DNA of 64,000 nt from Anseranas semipalmata. Taxonomy: Eukaryota; Chordata; Aves; Anseriformes; Anseranatidae. Location of the stretch: assembly GCA_013399115.1 (NCBI GenBank), contig VXAA01001141.1:44272-108271 (forward strand). Reading direction: 5' to 3'. The position numbers and the translations under genes were made by a program. The stretch's first letter is position 1, and each line of letters opens with the position of its first letter. Shown here piece after piece: positions 37,101-49,100 of this stretch. Under the pieces are notes generated by a model. That model was given only the letters and a program-made list of their open reading frames with translations. It ran no database searches and had not been told where the DNA came from.

Positions 37101-40100
37101 CTCAGCACCGCTCGTCTTCAAACCGTGTTTTTAGGTACATGCAGCTCTTCAGCACTCGTTCCATCTTTTTTTTCCCCCCTTTTTTTGTACAGTCCCTGAC
37201 AATGTGGGAATTTTTTCCATGCCTTGTTTCAACTTCCACCTCGGTTTTAATTATTCCAGCGACTTCGAGCCAGACAGCTGATGGATTTTCAGCAGATCCT
37301 GTGTGCCTGGATGGCATCCAAAGGCAGAGACAGGGAAGAAATGGCAGAAAAGAGAGATTGCCAGGGTAAAAGCCTCGCATATCTGATGCCAGGGGCCGGA
37401 TGACCAAAGCATTCCTGCTGAAAACAGGCCAGCGCGAGGTAGGACAATCGTGCTGCTGTTCTGCCCGGTGGTTATAAACAAGCGGATGAAGGCTCAGCAA
37501 TGCCCACTTAACAGAAAGAAAGGTTTCTTTCTGTGCTTCTCCTTTTTGTCAGTTTTTAGCTTCCTTTGCCATTCCTCCTCCTCGAGCTGCAGGCAGGGCT
37601 ATGTAGAGAAGAAGAGCTGTTTTCGCACGAGTTTAATTTTTTAATGTAGTATTTTGTTTGCTGATTAAAATCAATAAAGAAATACGTTTAATACGCTGTC
37701 CTCAAAGACAAAGATGCAAGCACCCCCCCTCCCCAGCTACCACTAATGGTCCTTTTGTTTTATAAGGCTGAAGCAGCGTCCCCGTGCTTCCCATTTCTGC
37801 GTGCATCTTTGATATGCAAAAAGGAAGCAGAATTACAGTGGCTTCCAAATACATTCATGTCATCCCACGTGCGAGCAGAGGGGCTGAGTTCCTCACCGAC
37901 TCCGCTTCAGGATGGCACGTTCTGTGGGGTCCAAGGGAGCTTGCCTTCAGCTCTACCCCACAAAATCACTCCGGGTGGTGCACGTGGAGACGTTCCGACG
38001 ACGCAGAGGCACCTTTCTCCTTTTTCTTGCTGCAGGCATTCAGCATTCCGTCCTCGCAGATCGGCGTGAAGCGCAGGTAGCAGCTAGCGCACCGCAGGCA
38101 CCGCAGCGAGCTCGAAGAGACGCCCCCTTGGTTTCCTTCGCCGCTCTGCGTGCGGAGCGAGGGCTTGGGAAGCAGAGACGCGCGATGGCCAAAGCTCAGT
38201 TCTTTGCTTCTCACCCAGGGAGGTGCCGGTTAATTGGTGCAGTAAAACGAGCCTGCAGCTGGGAGGACCCCAGCTTCCTTCGCTGCCAAATTTGGGAAAT
38301 GGTTCCCAACCCGAGGAGGGAGATCCCCAAAGGAGGGTCGATGGCTTGCAGGTGCGGCTCTGGAAAAAAAAAAAGAAGAGATTTGCTCTGTTACCCATCA
38401 AACCTCTAGTGCAAACTTGGTGCCTTGAGTCCTTGAAGCGACGTCCCAAACGCTCAGCTTTTAGCAAAGCCGGGCTAGAAAATGATGGACGACAGAAAAG
38501 CATCGGCATTGATTTTTGTGTTTGGTTGATGCAGCGTGGCTCACTGCCATGGAAGCTCGAGCACAAAATCTCACTGCGCTGCCTTCAGCTCGATCCATTC
38601 AGGGCTGGCTTTTTTTTTCAGATCTTTTTTTTGTTCTGCCCTGCGCGTTGCAGCCGCTCCTTCCTCTGTGTCGTGTTTGCCCCACGCTCGTAAACTTTTC
38701 CATTTAATGGAAAATATCTCCATCGCAACCTCAAAAATACTCCAGTTCGATACCGTTGGAAAATGGAAAGCAATACCTTTTATATTGTCTGTTTTGCTTC
38801 ACCTAATGGCTGAAAATACATTTGTTAAGCAATTGCATCCTCTGATCAGACAAATTAGCTGTTCAGCTTTGGTCGATAAAAATATATTGATCTCTGAGAC
38901 TTCCCCTTTGCTGCACGCGAGAAGCCAGCGCCAGCCCTTGGTTTTCCTGGGGCTTATCAAATATTCTGGTTGCAGATGAGCCAATTGTTCCTTTTTTTGG
39001 TTGTTTTTCAGCGCTACACAGGGAAAAGATTGTGGTCCCTTGCAAATACTTATTACTAAGCACATTAAAGTTCCTTTTCCTCCCATTTCACGGCTCGAAC
39101 TGCGCCGCAGAAGGGGAAAAGGCGTTTCTGCAGCCGGGCTGGCTGACGGGAGCCGCCTCCGACCCCGCGATGTTGCAATCGGCGGAAAACACCGAGCACG
39201 CCGAGCTGCTGTCGTGCGAGCAAGCCATCTTCCCCGGGCACGGCGCACCCCGCTCCGATCCTGCGCGTGCACCAACAGCGCTCGGAATCTTGGAATCTCC
39301 TCAAGAGGAGGTGCGGATTATTTGTGTAATCCAGCAGAAGATGAGGGACGAGCTGGAGGCTTGTATCTTCCCGTTTCCCCACGTCCTTTCTTGTGCAATA
39401 GGATTTTACATGGCAGAGTACAAACGTGTTTTTTTTTTTTTATCGCGTCGACTCAATGGCAGAGCTCGGACAAGTTTTTTAGGGGAGGGCGTGTTATTTT
39501 TGTTGGTTTTGTCTGTAACAAGCAAAAAGTAGCCGAGGTCTAAAAAGAAGGATAACACGCGCAGGAGCCAAGCTGGGTTTCGTGTTACAGTGGTATGTTT
39601 TTGTTGCTGCTAACGTGTTTTTGTTTTTATTCATTACACATATTTCTCTTGGGAAAATCACGAAAATATGTGTGTAAAATATACATAGCGACCCCGTGTC
39701 TCCGCTAAGAGCTTCCAGATGGAAGGCTTGATGGTAGGGACGCTTGCTCCGGCGTTTCGCTTTGTGGCATTGATTTTGGTGACAAACTCCAGGAAAACTT
39801 GAGTCAGGCCCGGAGCGGGGAACACTTCAGTTTCTGGCGTGTGGCTGCTTGGTTTTGGGAACGGAGAAATCGCCTTTTCCGTAGCGGTGGCTTCAGGGCA
39901 GGTGAGATGTGGGCGGCCAGCAGCGCTGGAGACGCAGAGCCTCTGCCTTGAGAAGTGGCGATCCTGGTGTGCCTCAGGGGCCCTTGCCCGCATTAAATGC
40001 GTTTTGAGATTTGGGACTTGTTAATTTTTCCATTTTTTCCAGAGCTTTGGGAAGAGGACTCAAGTAGGAGGCTTTGGTTTGGCCTTGGTGTTGTTGCATC

Positions 40101-43100
40101 GTGGTTACGTGGTAATTCCTTGATCCTTTGCCTAAGTGCTAACCTGGAAAAGAAGGAACATGCTGCCAAGGTTGGAGCGTTTGCCATTAATGCTGGCATT
40201 AAATCCTATTTCTTACCCAGCTGATAGAGCACCTGCATCAGCAGAGCTTGAAATCTGCCCCCAAATTGTGTGTTGTAATCACTTTTATAATAATTTTATC
40301 TCAAGTATCTCACTAAGTGTATTTAATGGTTCTCTTGAAAGCTGCATTGCATGCACTGGAACTTCTGTTATTCAATTAAATTGCCACCAAGCCTTCTCCA
40401 ATGGAGTACTCGCCCATTAAAAGGAATTTTCTCCCTTATTTCAATTCGGGAGCGTGAAGTTGAAGTGCATAAAGAGAGGTGGTCATAACTGGCCCTCTAT
40501 TTGCAGCCTAATTGCCACAAAATGGAAAATTGTGTTGTGGTTATGCGATGCGTTCCGGTGACCGGTTGAAGAAAGAATAACGGTGTTTTTATGTCTAAAC
40601 GTTCTCTGTTGATGTATAAATACGGTGTATGCTGGCGTATAAATACGTTAGATGTTGGCTAAAGGAGAAGCCTTCAGAAGTTGCCCCAAAGATGAAGCAG
40701 ATCTGCGCTGCCAGGTCTGCCCAGTGCTGCAGGTCCGCTCTTGGCGAGAGCTCAGCCCGAGCGTCGCAGCGCACGCACTATAAATACCCGGTGGTTTGGG
40801 CTGGTTACCATAAAAGCATAAATGGTTTCATTAGGTGCTGTGAAGCGTCCAGCCACAATGAGGAGAATTAAAGGGTGAGGCGTCAGCACTTGACCTGGTG
40901 TTTAATTGCTGTAAACTCGACGTTCGGTGCCGTTGCTTGGCCACGCAGAACGACGTCTTGCAAGATGAACGTAATAAACGTAAACCCTCTGTTATTTTGC
41001 AGGAATGCGAGTTGTGGCTCATGCTTTTTGGCTCCGGCACTTATTTCGCTGCCCTGCTCTCTGCTGCACGCAGGTTATGGAAACTGAAAGTTGGCTGAGG
41101 TTTGTCGGAGCGATCGAGCAGGGCAGTTCAGGTTGACGGGCTGTATCGCGCGGTGAGCTGCACGTTTAAAAGAGGTGTTTCTTTTACTTAAAAGTCTTCA
41201 AATAAAAGAATTTAAAATAAAAGTCTTCAAGTAAAAGAACTACTTTTGCCGTTATTGTGGCAGCAACAAGGAGAGGGAATTGAGGGAGGCTCTTTCTGCT
41301 ATTCATCATTTTGTGTGATGATGTGCTTGTTTTATTGTGCTCGATAGCTACTGTTACAGGTCAGCAAACTCCATATTAATGATCTATATTTTTTAATAAT
41401 AGAGTCTTTGTTCTGTCAGGGTTTTTAATTAGGTTTTATGGATGTAAATTCAGGATCTGTTTGAAATAAATGTCCCTGGCGTTACGCCGTTTGCGTCCTG
41501 TCCACCTCCTTCTGGCCCCGGCCTTTGCTGAAGCTATTTGGTGGCAAATTGGCTTTTCCAATTTCATCTTTTTTTCCTCCTCTTCTCTGCGTCCCCCATG
41601 TCTTAGGGCTTGGGCTCTTTGGGCATCTGGTCGGGCGGATTCGTCGCCTTGCTTCTGTACTTTGCTTCTGAAGCATTTGTAGTAAGGCTCTCTGAAAAGC
41701 GGAATTTACATTTCAAATAGACGGCGAGCCGTTTTCGAACACCTGCCTGTTAATACGTGTCTCTATATAACAAAAATAAAACGATGGATTTGTTTATTTT
41801 CATTCTTCTCTCTAAGGGCAGCAGCAGATGTAAGTGCGAGGCCCATTTGCAAAGAGCTGTGCTGGGGACCATAAATAAGCAGGAGAAGGCCTGTACCTTC
41901 CCACCTGGGATCAGGAGAGGAGGGAAGGGAGGTACCGAGCCTTGAAAATATTAGGTTTTTTTTTTCTTGCCTCCTGGGCCCCAGGAACGAGCAAACGCTG
42001 AGCGTTCCTGAAGGCAACGGAGCAGATTGTAGCTGAACAAGGAGGTTTTGAGATTCAATCTGACGCAGTTGCACAATTTGGGGAACACAGCTAATTTTTG
42101 AGCTTTCCTTGCCGACGATACGACCTGGTGAATTAGCTTGTGGTGCAAACGTTCAGCTTCCAGCCCGGTCCACGATAAGCGTGTCTTTGTGCAGAAGTGC
42201 CGTAGGAGGTACCAGGAATGGGGCTGCTCGCTCCTCTGCGTTTGCCCAGCCGTTGGATCACCAGCGGCCGCTCCAGACGGATGCTTCGCTCGCACAGAGG
42301 AGCGTATTGAACTTGTTTCCTTCAAAACGTTGAGCCCCGGCCAGTACAAGCTTTGGTCTCCCCAAGAATTTTAGGAATGCTGTTACGGAATTTTTCCGTT
42401 AAGCACCAAACGGCTTGGAATCGACGGGTCAGAAAAGGGAAATAACGTGAACAGAACATAATTTTAGTGAAGCGGTTGTAACTCATTTTGGGTTTTCCGA
42501 GGCTGAACTATTACATTATGCTCCATCATTGCTGGCTGCAGAAGATCGCGGGGTGTTGTTCAAGGGGGTGTAGGTTAGACATGCATAAATTGAATGAATA
42601 ACACTTTTTTTTTATAGCCTGATCGTTCTGTTAAAGAAATGTGGTGAGTAAAACTAACAGAAATGTGTTAAATTGCCTCAAGTTAAACATCAGACATGTC
42701 TTTAGCTACTTAGTGGCCCTTTACCAGCATGCCTTTGCCATAGAGCAAGCTGAAGTTTTAGCAAGGCAGGATCCAGAGAGCTTTCTCATTTAGGCAAGGA
42801 ATACAGAAAATGCCTGCAAGAGTGATATTATGCTTTACGATTTCTGTGGGTGTTTGGGTGATGAAATGTACCGTGATCTGGCACATTAAGCCAGAAAAAG
42901 TCATGCAACGTACTCCTCGCTGGGGCTGCGGTCGCCACGGGTCCTGCGCCCGCTCGAGGAGGAAGCGTCGCAGCTGGTGGGAAGTCTTCCCTGGTTCATT
43001 CTCTTCCCGAAGAAGTCCTGGTGGACAGACCTTGCTTCTCCCCCGGGCCACCTCCTTGTCCCTGAGGCATAGCACAGGGAGCTGAGCCAGCAAATCCTGC

Positions 43101-46100
43101 TGGGTTTCAGTGGCCAGGAGATGGTTTTGCGGGCACGGGGAGGGTTCCAGTGCCCTTGCACGAGCGGATGAGGATGCTGGGGGAAAAGCCACTGCGTGCA
43201 GCGGTGATCTGGGGGGGGAAAAAGCAGAAAATGAAGTGAGTGCAGCCTGAAAAGGTTGGACACCAGTGTATGGGAACGCTCATTAGTGTTACATGAGATC
43301 AGCCTCTCTGCAAACACAACCATCAGCTGCTCGTTTGGCAGGTTTCTGCTATTGCAGAACTTGTTTTAGTCAACCGAGGCAAATTCATACGCAACAGCGT
43401 GAGCCGAAACGAATCCGTGTATTCAAATGGGGTGGGGGGGAAATCCGTCATTCTCCTGTTAGCAAACCTTCGGTTCTGGATGCAACACCGCGCGCGGCGA
43501 TGGATGCCCGCGTCTCGCTCGAGCGATGCGGCTGCATCCCGCCGGTGGGGCTCCGTGGCGCTCGTCCGGCTGCGAGGGATGGGGAGCATCATGCCGACAC
43601 CGGGCTGAAGGCTCCTTCAGGAAGGGTTTCCTTTCATTTAGCCTTTTTTTTTTTGGCTTTTAGTTGCAAAATAAAACCTGCGAAGGTTATTTGAGAAGGT
43701 TGGGATTGTAGATGTAAAGCCCTCTTAATCTTTTCCAATAAATAGCTGAGTGGGAAATAAATCTGTTGGGAGCTCGGAGCTGAACTCTAATATTGAACAT
43801 CGGCACAAAGTGTGTTTGTGACTCGATGTACATACACAACTCCTGGAAATTATCTTGTGTATAATTGCCTTAAATAGGCTTGGCTTAGAAGCAAATGTGA
43901 ATGATTATCAAAACGAATGTAAGAAATGAAATATTAATTGTGCCTGGCAGCTTGACAGTTTCTGTCACCGTGGGCCAGATTATTAAAGTGGTTTAGGCAC
44001 AATTGAAAATACCAGTTCTCAATTAAGCTGGTTTGAGATGCAGCTCTGCCAGGTTTGCAGTCACTCTTGTGCTCAGGGGTTTCTTTTAACCAGGGGTAAA
44101 TGACTCTGTATTAGGTGCCTCGGTAAGGCAGGGTTTTCATGAAAGCTTTGCATAAGAAAGCCTTAAAAGCATTTCAGTTTTGGAAAAACAGCAGCAACAG
44201 ATTGAACCGACGGTGTCTGAAATCCTGCAGATACTCCGGGTTATGTCGGTGTTACATATGGCATTGTCTAACGTCTGAGTAGCCTTCAAAGTGTTCTTCC
44301 CCTAATTCCATATGTAATTAAAAAGCAGCTTCCTTTAGCTCATTAAAGTTAGTCTTGTTGGAGCAGAGTACTTTTATATCTATTTAAATGAATAAAGCAT
44401 ATCCCGAATGTAGAATATAATAACTTCAAATATTAAATCTCTCCTGAATAGCTACACTTTACTTTTAAACAGTGTTTGTCTGTCCTTCATGAATCCCAAA
44501 TTGAACACGAATGTGGTCCCCAGAAGCTCATCATATTATTTTGTAGCCCATTCCACTAACTGTCACCGTATGTTTTTTTATTAATTATACGATGACAGCA
44601 AAAGCCTGAAAGTCGGTTGTTATGATGTGCGTGTAAGTAAGGAAAGGTGGTGGCTTTTCAGACGCGCTGATGGTATCTCTTTCTCTTAACAGGCTTTTGG
44701 AAATGCAAAAACCGCACATAACAACAACTCGAGTCGCTTCGGCAAGTTTATTCAAGTGAATTATCAGGAGACGGGCACTGTGCGAGGGTAAGCAGAAATC
44801 GGATTCATAGCGTATGTCTTTTAGGATATTTAAATGTTATGAAAATGTTGGCGTACCCATGCTGCACATTGAAGTATGAATACACCTGAGCTGGCTTTAA
44901 GCCACTTCAGCTCTCATTAATCACGACGTCAACTTCATAATTAAGCCGAAATGTAATTTTTCTTCTTTTTCTCTGCCGGCGAGGCAGAAAGGGGAAGGAT
45001 TTGGCTCAGGCGGCCGCGAGGACGCGTTAGGGGCTGGGAGATGGGCAGGGAGAGGCCGGGTGCTGGCTGGACGCGGTCTCGGGAAGAGGGAGCCGAGGGG
45101 GATTTAATCTTTCTGATGGTGGAAGAGAAGCTGGATGAAGGCTTCTGGGTGGGCAGATCTGCACCGGGATTTCTCCTCGGCGTCTCCGGACAGTGTCAGC
45201 TCGCCGCAAAGCGACTCAGGCAAGCTGGGAGCAAGCGAGCAGGGCCGCCTTAACTCCGCTTTTTGGCTGGGTTAATTAACTCGGTTGGAGAAGCGAAGAG
45301 CAGACGTGGCATTCCAGGGGCTGTGTAATTTCTGCAGCTAGCTGAGAGATCTCTTGCTGGGACTTTGTTGTTATTTTAGAGAATTGCTTTTAAATCTTTT
45401 TCTTTCTCACTTTCCAGCAGAACAGTATCACACAAATAGATGCCATTAATTTTCCAAATGAGCTCAGGTACCCTGTGTACTTTCCAGTCATGCAACTGTT
45501 TTTTTCATCCGGCTTCTAATCTGATGTTCTTTTCCTTTTTTCTTCTATTATTAATTCTGGTGAACAGTTCTGTTAAAAGGATAAGCCTCAATTTTTTTTA
45601 ATACCTACTTAAAATGGAAGCATAGGGTAGAATCCAGCAAATGCCATAGCAAAGTATTGGCATGCTGTGCCAGCTCTGCGGCAGCGGCCTCTATTGATGG
45701 TTGGCAGTTACCTGCAAATAACATTGCATTTGTATGCTCCAGTTCTAAAAATAAGAGATTTTTTTCTCTCTTTAAAAAAAAGTGCATTTTCCTGGGCTTT
45801 GGTCGCATGATGGGATGTGACTGCGCTTTGCTCTGAGCTTGAAGTGCCATCCCAGTGACAGTAAAAAGATATTAAAAAAAAAAAACAACCTGTGAGCTGT
45901 TCCTGGCATACGACAGTAAGGGTTTTTTTTCTGTAGTCTTACAAGGAAGATCACAAGTATTTTTTTTAAATTTGTCAGACTATGTGCTTAAAATCTATGC
46001 TTACCCAAATCAACTCTGTCCCCATTTTGTGCACGCGATTTGCTTTGCTAATGTAAGTGTAATTTGCAGCCCCGAATCCGAATTCTGCTCCGTTCATAGG

Positions 46101-49100
46101 CTGAAAATCGCAGTTGGATATTTGATTACAAACTGTATGCAGATAATGGCCCAAACTTGAAGGGAATTTCAACTTAAGAGATGTAATAGCCAAGAGATTT
46201 AGTAGCAGCCAACCCCACCCCACGAAATGAAGCCTTTGAAGACGCGTTTGAAATCAGCGGAGCATGAGCAGTGGCTGCGTTGAAGCGCGTTCCCATACGG
46301 CTTTATGAATCTAGTACGTCCTGCTCGGTGATAAGTGAGCTGGGAGGAAGGTCGTTGCAACCTCTTCGGTCCTCTTAAGATGATCAAAAGCCTCAACATC
46401 TTACGCGCTCCTTAAAATTGCAGAAGAGCCAGATGGGAGACATTTTAATTAAATGTGTGCGGCAGCATGGGGCTGTATCACAAATATCACAAATATTCAA
46501 ACACGCAGTGCTTGGGTATTTTGCATGGTGGTATTTGTATGTGAAATTCATTTCCAGGTTTCGGTGTACCAGGTACAGGTTCTGTAGCGTGGTTAAATGA
46601 GTGTTTTGCATGAAATCACACTCTCAGAGTTTCTTTACTGTTAAAACTGTGAGTAATGATAAGGTAGGTTTTATATAATTGACAAAAGTAAATAGAAAAC
46701 ATTTGGAGATGTTTACTTTTTTATGCTTCAGTTCTTTTCCTTTTCACTGTCCCATTGAAAGAGGGGACAGAGATTTTTCCTGGGCCATGGATTTGTTATG
46801 GCCTTCTCACTCAGCAAAGAATATCCTCCAGAACAGCATTTTGTGTGCATCTACCGCCCACCTCACCCCCAAAAAAAGGAAAATTGTCCCTGCTTTAAAT
46901 ACTGGGTTGGGCCAGATGACCTCCAGAGGACCCTTCCAACCTAAATTATTGTATGAGGCTGCTTTTTTTTTTTTTTTTTGGTCTATAATAAGAGCAGAAA
47001 TCACAGGGGAAGGGATTAAATGTCAGGAGCGGTGGACTGGATCCAGGTCGTCCTACAGCAGCGTGCTGAGCTGCTGTGCCTCCTGGGATCTGGGACATTC
47101 CGATACCTTTCTCAGTACCCCGTCTACTCGCTGAGCCTACAGGGAATCTCCTGTCCTGGCTTGAAAACTTGGTAAAACGTGAGCCTGTGCTTAAGGTTAG
47201 AAAGGGGCTGCAAAGGAAACGTGTCGGAGGGGAATATCCATAGCTGTTCTCAGCTTCCTCGCAGGGAATAAACACGAAGAAGCCTTTTGGTGCGCATCAC
47301 ACGCAGGAATAGCGGTGCTCTGCCTTTCCTTGCTCCTCCTATGCAGCGAGAGTCGGACGCGCCGCTTCCGAAGCGCTGCCCTTGGAGCTGTCAGCAGCCC
47401 CCTGGGGCACGGCCAAGTGATTTCTTTTTTTGGGAAGGCAGAGGAGGGTTACCGAACCCCAGCAACGAAGGGTCCGTGCTCCCCATCGGGGCGTTGCGGC
47501 GGAGAAGCGAGCGCCGCCTCGTCCCATCACACCCCAGGTTCCTTGGGTTCTGGGTTTGCGTGTGGCTGCGATCTGTCTTCATTACGAGGCTGTTAGGATG
47601 AAAGGTAAATGCCACTAAGGAGCTTCTGCAGCTGTTTTTTGACCGTAGCCACAAGTTAATAAGCCAAGCTTTTGTTGAGAAGCGGCTGTTGTGGGAGAGG
47701 GGGGTGGTAATTTGGGTACCAAATCTGCAGCTATATCTTCTCTTGCAAACTTCTGCATCCAGATGTATTCCTTGTTGAAGTAGGGTTTGCGCATGAATTT
47801 CAGTCTGCAAGCGATTTTATTTTGCTGGCTTTGGATTAAGTAGGTATCGGAGGTTCTTTGTTTCTGTCAGAATTTCCCCCTGCGCTCCCTGCCCATAGGC
47901 TAACTCATCTGAGATCATGTTTTTCATATCCAAGTTAGTTTTGGCTTTGTATCAAACCAAAAAAACTCAAAAGCCGAACACAATATTGGGCTTGTTCTGC
48001 CTAGGAAGAAATTTATATAACTAACTGAAACAAGGCTGAAACTTTTTTTGTGTACTAAAACTGAAAAGTCCCAGTAAAGCTGTGTTCATTTAAGTTGAAT
48101 ATTGGGTCAATGAATAACACTTTTATTTCTCCTTCCAGTGCTTATGTTGAAAAGTATCTGCTGGAGAAGTCCAGGCTCGTCTACCAGGAGCACAACGAGC
48201 GGTAGGTGCCTGTGTTTTGCTTACGTGGTTGGTTTTGACTCCTGAATGTGTTGATAGCGTGGCACAAATCCCTGTTTGAACTGGCACGGGGAAGCGGGAG
48301 TTTCACGCTTCGAACCGCGTGCTTCACGGATAAAGTCCCTATTTACATTTTGTTCCGTCTTGGCTCGGGGAGAAAAGCCCAAACTGCAACAGCGCTGCTG
48401 GCGTGGGTTCGGAGCGGGCGATACGAAGCAGCAAGCAAGCCTGCGGGGTGCTCAGCTGATGGGCTGCAAAGCTCCAGCCCTGGGGCAAGGGTAAAAGCAT
48501 CCCTTGTAACAGGACCTGCATTAAAGCTTCATCAAACCCTCCTCGTGTGGTCGTCTTCAAGGCCTAAGACTTGGTGCTCCTTGGTGCCCCGGGCAGATGG
48601 AGGAGGCTGCACCCCGAATAATTGGTGGCACGCTCTGGGTGATGGGGAAGGTGTATCTGAAGCAACAGGCTCGAAAAAAAATCCTCTTCTTTGCAATTTT
48701 TATTATTTTTACTTTTGTTATTTTTTATTATATTTATGTGCTTGTGTTTATTTATAATTTTGGGCTCAGGCACTGACGTCTGTCTAATTTCAGATGTTGG
48801 TTCCTAAGATGCTGTCTGGCCATAGAAGCCTATTTTTGCCATCTTGCTGCCTGTCCAGGGAGGAATGTACCACCCAGGGAACAGGGACTTAGTTATTTTA
48901 TTAACAGTCCTCGACTTATATCCATTGTCTGTATGATTAATGTCATATGGATTATCACATACCATTTGTTTTCTTGCACAACTCGTAAACTACTTAATAT
49001 CTAATTTGGAGGACAAGATGACATTTTAATTCTATTTTACAGCTCTTAACAGATTGAAAACATCAGAAGGGCCTCTAGAAAAGCTAAGATTATATAGACA

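Larger units (their letters stand above)
25196..44692 (+). other. MYO9A: MYO9A intron between P-loop and switch I exons (19.5 kb)
   Basis: Bounded by a GTAAGA donor and a TTAACAG acceptor, phase 0. Read-through from the upstream exon adds two residues (VR) and then stops. It contains a minus-strand CR1 remnant (28369-28438), CpG-dense patches at 33685-33815, 39085-39290 and 43490-43610, a 29-bp tandem duplication at 41190-41239, and a low-CpG, AT-richer stretch at 43700-44600 that resembles conserved non-coding DNA. No exon could be supported inside it. Confidence 0.85.
44788..48138 (+). other. MYO9A: MYO9A intron, switch I to LEKSR exon
   Basis: A phase 2 intron of 3.35 kb with a GTAAGC donor. 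It contains a plus-strand CR1 3'-end remnant at 46904-46957 next to a T17 run, and CpG-rich patches near 45000-45250 and 47300-47540. Open frames in those patches show no family similarity that I recognise. Confidence 0.85.

Noticed and set aside
39001..39543. 180- and 166-codon overlapping + strand frames
   Set aside because: Two different frames are open over the same CpG-dense patch, which points to composition, not selection on a protein.
48248..48757. 169-codon + strand frame
   Set aside because: Its end is low-complexity Tyr/Phe from a T-rich tract, and its start lies in a CpG-rich patch. No family recognised.
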